Shown: piece after piece, positions 32,753-47,418 of the stretch
How positions within the stretch are numbered: the stretch's first letter is position 1
Layout of the letters: each line of letters starts with the position of its first letter
Source: Aureobasidium sp. EXF-3400
Taxonomy: Eukaryota; Ascomycota; Dothideomycetes; Dothideales; Saccotheciaceae
Assembly (NCBI GenBank): GCA_024195585.1
Contig: SWBL01000343.1
Span: 1-54,272 of the forward strand
DNA length: 54,272 nt
Direction: 5' to 3'
Translations under genes and position numbers: made by a program
Notes under the pieces: generated by a model
Told to the model about the DNA's origin: nothing
The model's input: the letters and a program-made list of their open reading frames with translations, nothing else
Database searches by the model: none

Positions 32753-35529
32753 ATGGCAACCAACGACAGACACAAGTACCTCGCTGAGGACATGCGATGC
32801 GTCATCAAGAACACCAAGTACAGAACTCAGGTCGGGTTTCTTCTCGAGCGCGAAGTCTTCAGAAAATTGGAGCTGGCAGGCGTGCCTTTTGTTCCTGGTA
32901 GGCCACATGTACCCTTAGCGATAAGGTCGATACTGACAGTATCTTGCAGGTGCCGAATTTGCTCAAGTGGACGGAGCGCTGATTGTTCCTGGTTCTTCGA
33001 ACGAGCCTCCGCCAGGCTATCAATCCTACGAAACCTGGAAATGGGCCATGGAACAAACAGACGTTTCATATATCCCTTTCGATATCAAGACTGTCTCTTT
33101 AGCAGCAATTGCGAAAGGTAACTTGGACTATTCCTACAGCTGGGGTGTGATGAACACCACCTACGCAGCCGAGATATACCTTGTGGCCTTCGAGACAATC
33201 CCGGACTACATCGCTATCATGCCCAAGGTCATCTGGGAGACCTGCATGGACGCTGTCGAGGGAACAAATGCCCTCATCGCCAGACTCCAGTGCATGGCAC
33301 AGCCCTTCATGGCCCACGATGACGACATCAAGCAAGCCTTCATCAATCTAGTAGATTGCAAAGAAGATCTCGTCAATCCCACAACTGGTGTAACTTTCCA
33401 TGGATACCGGGCCAAATCAACAAGTCAACTAGCGAGAATTTCACTCGATTCCGAAGCATCGCGCAATCCTCAGTTCGTAAATTCCTTCGTATCTCTCAAA
33501 CGACTATGGAATGCCATTGAGCAGTTGGACAACGGTACCAAAGTGGAGTTCAATTTTCTGCCACCGCACATCTGCGACTTTGTCTTGTACGTACCTGGCA
33601 TCGAAAAAGCCATCCGTATCGAGCATAAAGAGTACAGCGGTCGGAAAGTCTGGGATCCTCCGGAAGCCCACGAATACCAAAATCCTTTTAGTCCTGATCG
33701 CATGTGGCACTTCTTGATCGTACAGGACGGCAAGGAAGAAAGTCTCACTGGTCTCATCTGCATCGGCAGACACGAGGTCAAGCCTGAAGTCATTGCAAGA
33801 CCCAGATTCTTTAGCAAGAAAGAGAATTATCTGCCTTTTTATTTCACTGGTCCTGATGCTGTGGGACAAGTGATCAAAAGTATCTGGGAAAAGGCGCCAC
33901 ACGCAATGAAGTTCGCTGATGATACTCTTCGCGACCTGTGCCCCGATGATATCGATATAGATTCTGTGATCACGACCAACAAAGTTCTGGATGTTATGGA
34001 AGGCTTTCGTCAATGGGAAGCAGATAACGAGAAGATCAGACACGAAGACGGTGCGTTCGAGGATGAGAACCAAACCGATGAGTGGGAGGATGTTCCAAAC
34101 GAAGAGCCACAGGACCATGACCCAGAAGATCGAGAGCCAAAGGATGGCCAACCACAGGATGTCGAACCACACGGCGGCCTGCCAGAGCACGAAGAGCAAC
34201 TAGACCAGAGATCGCAGACCTCTGAGCTGTTGAATCCAGGGCTGCCAGCTACAGGTCTTTCCAAGAAGCGCAAAGTGTTATCAAGAAGATCGAAGTACAC
34301 TGGCGGCAGATTTCCTGTCCAGGTTCAAAAAAATTTCAGAATCACCAGGAATGGTCGCGTTTTCAACAGGGAAGCAGGAAGGTGGCTTCCCCGTGACGGC
34401 CTTCACTGGATGTGCGATGCTCTTAATGAGCAGTGCAGAACTCATGGGTCTATGGTGTGTTACCCTCTGGACATTGGACATGCTTATGGAAACCACATCT
34501 TAGTCGACCATCACTGGACAGATGCTGAGAAAAAAATGTTTGACCTGAAGAGGCTCTTGCCAGCAGATCTTTTTGGATCGAAACTTCGAGGCAAGAAATC
34601 CATCGTCCTCCGCATGGTGGACTTTACTCCTGGCACCAAGAACGACTCTTTTCCGCTCTGCATCAAGCCAAGACACTGGATTCAACCAGCAGCTGGCCAG
34701 CATTTCATATGGATAGCAGGCACGACTGTTGCAGGCCTGGTGACCAAAGCCTCGCCTTACTTGCTGTATCCGTCAAACTTCACCACGCTTTTCGATGACG
34801 AGAAGTGCGCTGGACCTTTCGTCCACCGTGGCCAGTCATACATCCAGAATCGTAAGCATCTTGATAATTTTTTGAGTAGTGGGCGGCGATTTTTTCGGAG
34901 ACCGTGCAGCGGAGGAAGATACTTCCCTCAAGAATTCAGCAAGAACAGCGGATTCGTCAAAGACGGCGCTCAAGATCCATTGCGATGCTTACTTAAGCTT
35001 CAAGACCATTCCATATACAAGCACTTGCGCCAAGCTATGGAAGGGGACGAGATGTCTATCCAGAACGATCAGAGCTCCTCTCGTGGGGTTGCATTTGATC
35101 CTCGCGTGTTGCATACCACGACGACGAAGGTACTACAAGCATACTGGGATTACGGAGGTTCGTTGATTGGCTCCAGGGACTCCATCGAGTGTGATACTGA
35201 CAATGAGAGGACAGTGCGTCGTATGCCATTGAGGGTTGAGGTAAGAGCATTTCGAAGCTAACAGATTACGAGCACTGATCACTAACAAACCAAAGACGGT
35301 AGTCAAACGCTTCAAGGCAGCTGGCGCAACTATCGAGATATCAGATGACGAGGAAGCTCTAGCAGAAAGACTGAGTGACAATGATGATAATGATCATGAA
35401 GAGGGGAAAGGAGAGGTTCAAGACGATAGCAGTGACGTGACAAAGGTATTAGAAGATGAAGAGAGACAATCGCAGGTAAGATACGAAGCGTGATCTCTCA
35501 TAGAAGTATTGGCTGACATGAAGCAGTGA
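32753..35529 (+). CDS. Large orphan protein with two PD-(D/E)XK nuclease-like segments
   Basis: Exons 32753-32897, 32950-35240, 35296-35475 and a last exon that begins with the stop codon at 35527-35529 (872 aa). If the last intron is retained, translation ends at 35493 with five extra residues. Near the N-terminus: Glu (32, 34) in a helix, Asp56 in a hydrophobic strand, then Phe-Asp-Ile-Lys (Asp93, Lys95), as in PD-(D/E)XK nucleases. A second similar segment has Asp258 and Glu273-His-Lys275 with the usual 15-residue spacing. Residues about 415-470 are an acidic, Pro-rich linker (Glu-Pro-Gln-Asp repeats). A basic Lys-Lys-Arg-Lys precedes a C-terminal globular domain (about 500-790). The tail carries Thr-Ile-Glu-Ile-Ser-Asp-Asp-Glu-Glu, SUMO-interaction-like. 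The gene model is strong; the nuclease assignment is inference from short motifs. Confidence 0.72.
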
Positions 35530-35790
35530 CTCCAACTATCCTCGGAAGCTCGTGTTTTCGACCATGAACCAAGTGTCGTAGATCATGATTGATATTGCAA
35601 TCAGTGTTGCCTAGAAATGTGTTGTTTCACTTGCCTCAACACAGACCCGGTTGCCTTATGAAAAGACCTTTGTCGATCTTTACTAGTATCATCAGACCTT
35701 CACATTTCACTCAGCACCTTATATCTTCACTCCATCTCTGTCCACTTTGTTAGAAGGGATTCAGCGCTTGACCTTGATCCATTTCTCGCC

Positions 35791-36772
35791 ATGGATGACT
35801 TCGACTTCGATGCTTCTATGGCTATATGCACTCCATCTCCAAACGATGTTGTCCAAGCCTTGACTCATTTACGTCTGAATAATCTTCCTCGAGATGATGA
35901 CGATGTCAAGTTACTCTGCGAAGCGGCCGAGGATCCGAGCCTGCACACTATGGTCTGTTTCTTCAACATTGCTATATCCTTCATATCCGCTGACTGAAAG
36001 TATGTGGTATAGATGCAAGATTTGTTTTCTGACCTGCGACCTGAAGATTTCGAAACATCCCAGCATGAAAATCCAGGGGTCGAAGCTGTGCGCGAGGCTA
36101 TGTGGATGTTGGTCGCGGATGAAAAACGAGGATGTCATGTCAAGAAATCTACAGCTCTGCACATCGGCTTCAATCAACTTGCATGGTTGAGACAAACCCA
36201 GCACGTCAAGGGACTTGAAGGCTACAACGAAGATGCAAACCAAGAAGTTTACAAAGCGCTTGGAAGACTCGATAGTAAGCTGACCGGCAAGAATTCTCAA
36301 TCATTGACTGACAACCGTATACAGACATGGCAGACCCACGTACAGGCAGTCCACATCCGGCAGAGTTCCGTGATCCTGTGCCCTTCAACCGCAAAGGAGA
36401 AGCTGATATGTTCAAGATACTTGTTATCTCAGCTGCCAATCGACAAGCAAAGCTTTTCAGGGCAGAGATGGAGGGTCATGGCGACGCAGAGATGCAGATA
36501 TTCCTTGAGCCGATGAAAGCCATCCTCGCATTTGCTGGTAAGATTCCAATAAGGGCACACAACAGTTCTACGGCTAACTCTTGGTAGCTCACCTACAGGG
36601 CAAGCCTTCAGATCAGATAGCGAATCAAGTACAGGCCTTGCTCGATTCGAAACCGAACTGGAGAGTTGTCGGCTACAGGCACGTAGCGCGCGAGCGCGAC
36701 CGCAAACGTAAGCACACTGAGACCGATGGAGACGAGGCGGAGAGAGAGGCAAAACACAGAAACATTGGATAG
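35791..36772 (+). CDS. Hypothetical four-exon protein
   Basis: Exons 35791-35952, 36013-36274, 36325-36537 and 36588-36772 encode 273 aa. The introns are 60, 50, 50 and carry GT/AG ends with CTGAC or CTAAC branch points; the first donor is GTCTGT. All phases agree. The N-terminus is acidic (Asp-Asp-Phe-Asp-Phe-Asp). The middle is a soluble alpha-rich region, and the last 35 residues are very basic then charged (Arg-Glu-Arg-Asp-Arg-Lys-Arg-Lys...), suggesting nuclear location. No family was recognised. It closes the run of same-strand unfamiliar genes. Confidence 0.65.
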
Positions 36773-36962
36773 AGAGATCAATTCTCTTGCAGGTTCTAGA
36801 TAGAGCGTTACAGACTGTCTGTGGTATCGGAAGGTCAAATGCGTTCTGAGCTAAGACATTCTTACACATTTCTGTGAGACACAAGCGTACTAAGGCTTGG
36901 TATCGTAAAGAGCCACATAGAGTGTCCGAGAATGACAAACCCTTCACCATATTACGTTGGGC

Positions 36963-36996
36963 CAGCCCGCCGCTGGGCTAAAGAACCATGTGGTTG
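36963..36996 (+). repeat. Dispersed hairpin block, copy 2
   Basis: Starts CAGCCCGCC and continues GGGCTAAAGAACCATG, TGGTTG, matching 21766-21797. This copy can form AGCCC-N6-GGGCT and AACCA-TG-TGGTT hairpins. A TATATATT tract follows at about 37018. It may be part of a shared promoter or the end of a small mobile element. Confidence 0.6.
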
Positions 36997-37259
36997 AAAA
37001 GAGGCAAAATCCAGGGTATATATTCTCCAAAGCACCATGACTGCCCAACACTATCTTCGCGTTCATCTTTCGGTGAACCTTTTCCTGAAACACGTCCGTA
37101 TCGATTCTCATCTTTCATTCCTTGGAGTTACCGTGTTGTGGTTGACATACAACACGATAATATGAAAACTCGTCGCGTTGTATGCAGCGACTTGTCAACA
37201 CGGACACGTACACTAATATAAGGCAACACGACAACACATAGCACGGCAGATCCGGTTAA

Positions 37260-37760
37260 TCTTCATCTATCATCTGGACTAAGATCGAGTCCAACACCGT
37301 GTTGGCAGTATTGGAGGTGTTGGGACTCTTCGAGTTCATCTCGAGAGAGCGTGATCTTTCAAATTTCAACACGGTCTTGGAGGATTTTCACATGTCGTAC
37401 ATCCAATCTCTCCAACAGCAGCATAAATCGTCCAGCAACAAGACTCTTCAGATGCTGAAACGGTATACGCAGCGATGACATACAAGTATGCTAAAGATCT
37501 AAAAGACTTTTACTTGGATAGAGCTACGGTAAAAAATGCAGCAGCGTGCTGAGTAGCCAAGATTCTTGGTTGACTTTTGCGTGAAACTCCGGCCGAAGAC
37601 AGAAGACTACATTTTTGGACAACAGCATGTTTTGGTTTCACAAGGTCTCAAAGGATGGCAGAACGAGCTTCCAGGATCTATTGACACGGGCAAGGGTCTA
37701 CTCCGAAGGCGGCAACCTCGTCGACAGGCAGGTCCCTTCAAAGGACAGGGTCATGTAACA
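37260..37760 (+). pseudogene. Possible gene relic
   Basis: From 37260 an open stretch of 72 codons without an initial ATG reads as ordinary helical protein (Leu/Glu/Gln/Ser-rich, with Ser-Arg-Glu-Arg-Asp and Gln-Gln-Gln-His-Lys) and stops at a TGA at 37476. Coding-like sequence continues in other frames, interrupted by TGA codons at about 37550-37580. This pattern fits a decayed gene with frameshift and nonsense changes. It could also be chance; no family was recognised. Confidence 0.3.
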
Positions 37761-38358
37761 AGCAAAGGGGTCACCCTGTCAAGTATCAGTTTTACCATTG
37801 CAGCAACCATTTCGCGAAACCAGATCCATGACATCGTCTTTATATCATAGCTACGAGCATTAGGTCAAGTTTTTGAGGTAGTTGCAGACTGGCGAAATGC
37901 AAGAAGTGGTTTGAAGACGAGCAGAGGATGCCGTTGATGAATTGGTGTAATAATTATGATATCGTGCTCATATATGAGGCGCAACGGTTACTGCTTTCCA
38001 CAGCTCAGAGTTCTGGTCTTCCTGCTCACTCACATCCATACTGTCTTCCGATCTCGCAGCAGCTAAGCTTTCGCTCAGTATGTTTGCAGCTCTAAACTGC
38101 GGTGCAATTGGCAGTATGGTCAGTATCTGTCCACCGATTGTTCGACCCAGTTGCGCCCTTGTTGAAAGCGTCCAGCGTCCCTCGATCTTCAGATGGATGT
38201 GTAAGCTTTGCTTCGACAGCTTAGGTCCTCGATGGGTCGCGGTCAAAGCCCGGACTGGCCCGCTCTCAATCCTGTGAGCACTAGCGAGCCTCGGTCTGGA
38301 CTCGTCGTGCATTGGTGGCTTGCGTTGATTGTGTTTGTCAACTCAATCCCTTGCGATC

Positions 38359-39168
38359 TCACTTCTTCGATGACTTTTTGTCCTTCTTGCTCTTCTTCTC
38401 CTTCTTTGTGTCGTCTTTGGCGGAGTCTTCAGACGCTGGTTCGGTGGCGGGTGTTGTGGTACCACTTCGTCGAGCCTCTTTGGCTTCGAGGTTCTTCGCT
38501 AGTCGTTGGGTGAAATATTGTTCTAACGTGACGCCCTTTGATGCAGCGCGCTCTTCGTATTGCTTGAGTTTGTCCTCGGGTAGACCGTCTAGCGATTTGT
38601 CCTTCTTGCTCTTGCTCTTCTTGGTGGCTGCTGCATCGGAGGTGTCTTCGTCGGTGGTCGCAGACTTTTTCGCTTTCTTCGCGGCACGGCGGGCCTTCTT
38701 CTCGTCGTCGGAAGAAGATTCGGATGTAGATTTTGATCGCTTCTTCTCCTTCTTTGCCTTTTGCTTTTCCTTCTTGTCCTCGTCCTCATCATTCTCAGCC
38801 TTTCTCTTCACACCCGTAGCAGGACCGATAGCAGATGCCAGTGCAGCGACCTTGGGATCAACAACACCTATCGTCCCTGGCACACCCTCTCCTTGCACAA
38901 ATCGCCCATACAAGCCACCCCTCTTGATTCCATGATCCTTGACATTTGCCAGAATACTCTTCTTGCCAGTTCCAAAATCTTTCAAACTGCTGTCAAAGGC
39001 CTTCAACCACCATTGACCCTGGATGACATCGGCTTTGTTAATTCCAATTCCTAGCACATCGACTTTCTTGCTGACGAGAAGCGGTTTGCGGAGACCCTTG
39101 TTGTCGTTGTCGAGTGAGTGGCCGAGGCCGCGCCAGCCTTGCTTTTTGAGGAGTCCTGCAGCGTCCAT
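38359..39168 (-). CDS. TMA23: TMA23-like G-patch ribosome-biogenesis protein
   Basis: A single-exon gene encoding 269 aa. The N-terminus (Ala-Leu-Leu-Lys-Lys-Gln-Gly-Trp-Arg-Gly-Leu-Gly ... Gly-Leu-Arg-Lys-Pro-Leu) is a G-patch of the type found in yeast Tma23. It is followed by a Trp-Trp-Leu-Lys-Ala-Phe-Asp motif and a Gly-Lys-Lys segment. In this family the G-patch acts in nucleolar pre-ribosomal RNA processing. Residues 135-215 are a long Lys/Glu/Ser-rich stretch, and the C-terminus repeats Lys-Lys-Asp-Lys, both typical of nucleolar proteins. The length is somewhat above the yeast protein because of these low-complexity stretches. It is divergent from the gene at 39585. Assignment rests on family pattern. 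Confidence 0.8.
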   Translation of the reverse strand: MDAAGLLKKQGWRGLGHSLDNDNKGLRKPLLVSKKVDVLGIGINKADVIQGQWWLKAFDSSLKDFGTGKKSILANVKDHGIKRGGLYGRFVQGEGVPGTIGVVDPKVAALASAIGPATGVKRKAENDEDEDKKEKQKAKKEKKRSKSTSESSSDDEKKARRAAKKAKKSATTDEDTSDAAATKKSKSKKDKSLDGLPEDKLKQYEERAASKGVTLEQYFTQRLAKNLEAKEARRSGTTTPATEPASEDSAKDDTKKEKKSKKDKKSSKK

Positions 39169-39584
39169 GATATGGCGATTCTGTCGTCCGGTGGATACAA
39201 GAGTCTTGGACGTCTAGAATGTGTATTCTCGTTTGTTTGCTTGACAAGGTGGACGGTGGAGAAAAGCGTCGGAATTATTTTTCTGCCGCTGGCGATCGAG
39301 GCTTTTGGCCTGACCGCCTGTGAGCGGGCCGAGCCCTGCCTGGAACGCGCTTTCCTTCGCGTGCTTTGCATGTGACAACCTCTTGCTCTCCCTCCACATC
39401 CACATCCGCCATCTCTGATCATACTTCGCATCAATCGGCCAGTGGTCTATCAATTCTGATGTCAACGATATCCCGTAATTTACTGCGACCGTATAGGTCT
39501 GCAGACTGCTTGTAAGTCAGACATACAATAGTAGCATTATGCTACACATCAAAGTCCAATGCAGACTACAGCGTAGATGGCAGT
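39169..39584. promoter_or_regulatory. Divergent promoter region
   Basis: About 415 bases between the ATG of the TMA23-like gene and the gene at 39585. No element was identified with confidence. Splice-like signals near 39520 (TTGTAAGT) and 39672 (TTGCAG) hint that the next gene may have an upstream exon here. Confidence 0.4.
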
Positions 39585-40351
39585 ATGCTCAGGGACCTCA
39601 ATGTCATATCAGTTGACTTCACATCCTTCATGTGGTTGCAATTCTGGACTGATTTGCTTAACTCTAGTTTTGCAGCTCCAAGATTCTTCTCTCATTCTCG
39701 ACACCTCCTGGCTCTGCCTACGGATCCTATACTACGAAGACTAGCTCTCGACAAACAAGCAGAACGACTGAATATACGTTATGCAAATGACCCTGAATTT
39801 CGAGAGAGAGTCAAGGAGAGAAATCGCAAACACCACCTAAAGGAAGATGACGACTCCAAGAAGCAGAAAATGAAGCGTGGTTATGCCCAGATCCGAAAAA
39901 AACGCATGGAGAATCCTTTTGCCAAGCTATATTATAATCTCGATTCATGGGTCCGTTATGTCATCGACAGACCCGTACAATGGTCCACACACAAGCCGAT
40001 AATGCATCCGGAAAAGGTCGGCCTTCGCTGCGAGGATTGTACTCGCGAATCTTTCAGAAAGGCTGCATTGTGGGTATGTACTCGACGAGCTGAACGGTTG
40101 ATGAAGGCTGCCCTATCAGCTAGCCACCATCCATCTGATACGTTTCACGCTTTCTACTCGTTAAATTTGGCCAAGACAGATGCTGACTGTCTGCTCTACT
40201 ATAGTGGCACGACGTACACAATCCCGAGAAACAACTTTGCAGGATGTGTTTTGTCAAACGATGGCCCGAAGGACTGCCTCATGATTACGAATATCGCGCC
40301 AACAAGAATGGCAAGAAATGGCTGGTCGAGAAACGTACAACAAAACCCTGA
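39585..40351 (+). CDS. Cys-pair (zinc-binding-type) protein
   Basis: Two exons, 39585-40073 and 40205-40351, encoding about 211 aa. The 131-nt intron has a GTATGT donor and a TAG acceptor; its two sides fuse Leu-Trp with Trp-His-Asp-Val-His in frame. Around this junction the protein has Cys-Glu-Asp-Cys upstream and Cys-Arg-Met-Cys downstream, a C-x2-C ... C-x2-C pair likely to bind zinc. Residues 50-110 are strongly basic (Arg-Lys-His-His, Lys-Lys-Gln-Lys-Met-Lys). The first 35 residues look odd and the start may be in a different upstream exon, since TTTTGCAG at about 39669-39676 would be a good acceptor. Function unknown; it may bind nucleic acid. Confidence 0.65.
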
Positions 40352-40549
40352 AAGACCCCTGGGTATGAAGAAGTGGCCTTCAATCAATTAAACTGGTTGG
40401 AAGATTCTCAGTGGTCATGCTCCCAATATCGCATACGCGAAGATCTGTTGAAGATACCCTGCCAGCACTTACGCGGAAGAGCCTCACCCTTCGATTCGCG
40501 AACTATTGGTCCCCCAATCTATCAACTCTTTCAGAGATTTCCTGGATCT

Positions 40550-42794
40550 TCACCCCTGCCAAGTATTGCTGACCGATGCAGTCTTCACACCGCAGCTCGC
40601 AGGAACGGTATAACTGTGGTTGCTTCACAAGAGCACATCAGTGTATGTACCTCGTAAAGAAAAACTGGAGATCACTTACGAATCAGACTCCCAAGTTACG
40701 CTCCCATCTGTGTTGACCTTGATGAACTTGTAGCTGAAAGCTTGGCCAGCAGGAAGATTGACGGTACCAGACCTATGTCATCGTCAGCAACCTCGAGCAG
40801 ATTATCCTTCGAACCAAGTAAACTTACCAGACAGGATTATTAGCGGTATATCCAGCAGAAGACAAAGTGACGGCATTTGCGGCATTCCAAGAGCCGAGCT
40901 GAGGAATTGAGCCAGCGAGCTTGATAGTCTGGCCATATTGAGTAGTCACTTTATCCGTAAAGGTCACAGCAACTGCGGTGGGAGTACTACAGCCGCCAGT
41001 CACTGTAGATGTTTTGATCGTGGTTGGCGTGCCTGATGTAGAACTCGATCCTCCACAAAGACCACTGCCAGTCAACTTGGATGTCGGGTAGAGAACTCTA
41101 GGAGCACCAGCATTGATACTGATAGCAATGTTGCCATTCGAGTCTGCAGTATAGGAAGTGCAAGACAAGACATCAGTAACGGCCTGATCAGCCGCAAATC
41201 CACTTGCCGACGATGAAAGCGTAAATGAACTACTTCCAGAAGAGCCTTTATTGGTGAATACACCAATGACTTGAGACCCTGTCGTACCCTTCCTCATAAC
41301 GATAGTAGAGGCGTCAGAGTAGACTGGGTAAGCTTTGTATGTGAGATATCCCGTATCTTGCTTGATGGCTTGCTTTCTAACCATATTGATCGTGGCGATG
41401 AAAGGGTATAGTTGCGAAGAAGTTGAGTAGCCAGATAGCCAAAGTGCTTCCCTGTTGTTCGGCACACTGGAGCCCGAGAAGTGCTGTTCCTGGCCTTGGT
41501 AGATGATCGGAACGCCGTCGGCAAGCATTGTAAATGCGATAGCGTTCTTAGCAAGAGCGTAGTCGGAAGTCAATGAGGCGAAGCGTGCTACATCATGGTT
41601 TTCCAGGAATGAGCCTAGGAGTGTTGTGTCTTTGCAAGCCGACTTTAAAGTATTGATACCGTTGTAAAGATTGCTAATACTGCCAGAGGTTGACTGGAAG
41701 GCTTGTGTGATCCAGTAGTAACTATAAAACAGTCAGTATTGTGTCTATCTGGTATAGAAAAGCATGACATACGATGGGTAGTTGAGCATGCCGTCCAGAT
41801 AGTTTTGATAGTCGCAGAAATAGTTCGGATCGCCATCGTAGACTTCACCAACCGCATACACACCGGCAGCTTGTTCGAATGGTTGATAGAAGGCTTTGTC
41901 AACGGACTTGGCAGAGTCAGTTCTCAGACCATCAACTGAAGAGCATTAGCGAATATCAGTGCTTCAGACAATTCATCAACCTACTGGTGTAGTTCGACAC
42001 AAGCTGTTTAATCCAGGTGTTCCACATGGTTAGTACATTGGAGTCTTCGGTTCTCAAATCTGGCAAGGAAACTGTGTTGTCGCCAGCCCAGCACTAGTGA
42101 CTGAATTAGTCTTTTGTCAATCGTTTCTTGAAAGCAGAGAACGTACCTGCTCAACGCTGGTCTGATTACTGTAGTCAATGGGACAGAAAGGGTGATAGTA
42201 TGACTGTGAGTTGAAGGGATTGTATATGGAGTAGTCGACGCAGTTGCCACAGCCATTGTATCCCATATGGTTTGTGACGATGTCAACCATCAGATACTGG
42301 AAAACGTAAGCTTAAACAAAATAACTTCGAGAGGTTAATCTCACCATGCCACGACCATGGAGAGCTTTAGAGAGTGACACCAAATCGGCAGCAGAACCGA
42401 AGTTGGTGTTGACTTGATAGATGTCTTGAGCCCAGTATCCATGATAAGAGTCGCCATCTTGGCCGGAACTGCGTATGTTCTTCACGACAGGACTGATCCA
42501 GATCTGAGAGGTATGTTAGAGCTGTTATGGTGTTCGACCAGCTGCATGAATGCGAACCGCAGTGAAGCCCATCTGTTGGATGTAGTCCAGCTTGTTGATG
42601 ATACCTTGGAAAGAGCCACCGCAATACTCGTTGATATCACAAGAAGCAGTTGTTGAACCATCGGTCCTTGCAAAACGATCGGTGAGAACCTGATAGATCG
42701 ATTGACTTCTCCATTGTGCAGGGGTCAGACACTGCACCAATCCTGTCAAGTAGAGAAGGGCAAATAACAATCGGGGAATGTAGTTAACTGCCAT
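40550..42794 (-). CDS. Secreted alpha-amylase, GH13, with CBM20
   Basis: Eight exons, complement(join(40550..40622, 40680..40772, 40828..41721, 41773..41935, 41985..42093, 42147..42296, 42345..42503, 42558..42794)), total 625 aa; lengths and phases agree. It hydrolyses internal alpha-1,4 bonds of starch outside the cell. A signal peptide (about residues 1-22) is followed by the Taka-amylase-type barrel. Conserved regions: Val-Asp-Ile-Val-Thr-Asn-His (136-142), nucleophile Asp225 in Gly-Leu-Arg-Thr-Asp, acid/base Glu249 in Gly-Glu-Val, and Asp316 in Glu-Asn-His-Asp; all catalytic residues are present. A Ser/Thr-rich linker leads to a C-terminal CBM20 starch-binding domain (about 525-625). The first intron's donor is the unusual GTTCGC. 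It is head to head with the glucoamylase gene. Confidence 0.93.
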
Positions 42795-46670
<3,876 letters not shown>

Positions 46671-47418
46671 AGGGTGGCTTGTTGCAGGTACCAGAAGACT
46701 CTTCTCATGAGGAAGAGATTGGAGTTTGCTTGTGGATATCGCCATAAAACACAGGAAGAGGCTGTGGGGGAAGAATGATATGTTATGTGGATAAAGAGAA
46801 AAGAACATATAGATGATTTGTTTTGTAGGGGTGTCCTTCAATTTCAGACTGAATCACAACGAAGATTGTCTTTGATTGCTTTAGTTTCTCATGCCTGTAT
46901 ATTCTCTAAAAGACGCCTTTGTTGGGATGCACATGTCGGAGGAGGGGTCGAAGACGGAAGAAGGACACGACGTGTGGATAGAGAAACAAAGAACAGGTAG
47001 GTTATCATCTATAAACGGTCGTTTGTTCCAGCTGCACAAGGAAAAGTACATCTCTAGTTGTTCCATCGTTATGGCTCATGTTCTTTCATTGTGGCAGTAA
47101 CACATACTTTTAGTACCTAGTCCATGATAACACTTCACAAAGAAACGACAGCATGTTGAGATATCTGGCTGTCGGTGTAGAGAGGATAGTCTAACCAACC
47201 GCCAAAAGAATGCCAGTTGTACAAAGGATCGGTCTCTCATGCTTGTGTAGTTCTGTGACCCTTTTTCCGAGCAAGTTTGATCAAGATCTTTTCGTTATCG
47301 GCGATAGACTGCAGGATTGGGTATCAATGTAGGCGGTCTTAGCTAGCAGTTTCCCTCACTCCCTTCTCTGAACCCCGTTGTTCACGATCGCTTTCTTTTA
47401 GCTCCTTTTCCAGACCAT
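46671..47418. other. Intergenic, convergent genes
   Basis: About 750 bases between two convergent stop codons. Nothing recognisable. Confidence 0.5.

Larger units (their letters stand above)
36773..38358. other. Long gap with repeat block and gene relic
   Basis: About 1.6 kb between the orphan half and the core half. It contains the repeat block at 36963-36996, several CAACACGG/CCGTGTTGG palindromic words (for example near 37290-37305) and a probable gene relic at 37260-37760. No intact gene was found. Confidence 0.5.

Noticed and set aside
33504..34199. 231-codon minus-strand frame within the 32753 gene
   Set aside because: Shadow of a well-spliced forward gene; its Leu/Trp repeats reflect the acidic repeat on the other strand.
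37290..37305. CAACAC/GTGTTG palindrome as a transposon terminal repeat
   Set aside because: Scattered short words only; no matching opposite end or target-site duplication could be shown.
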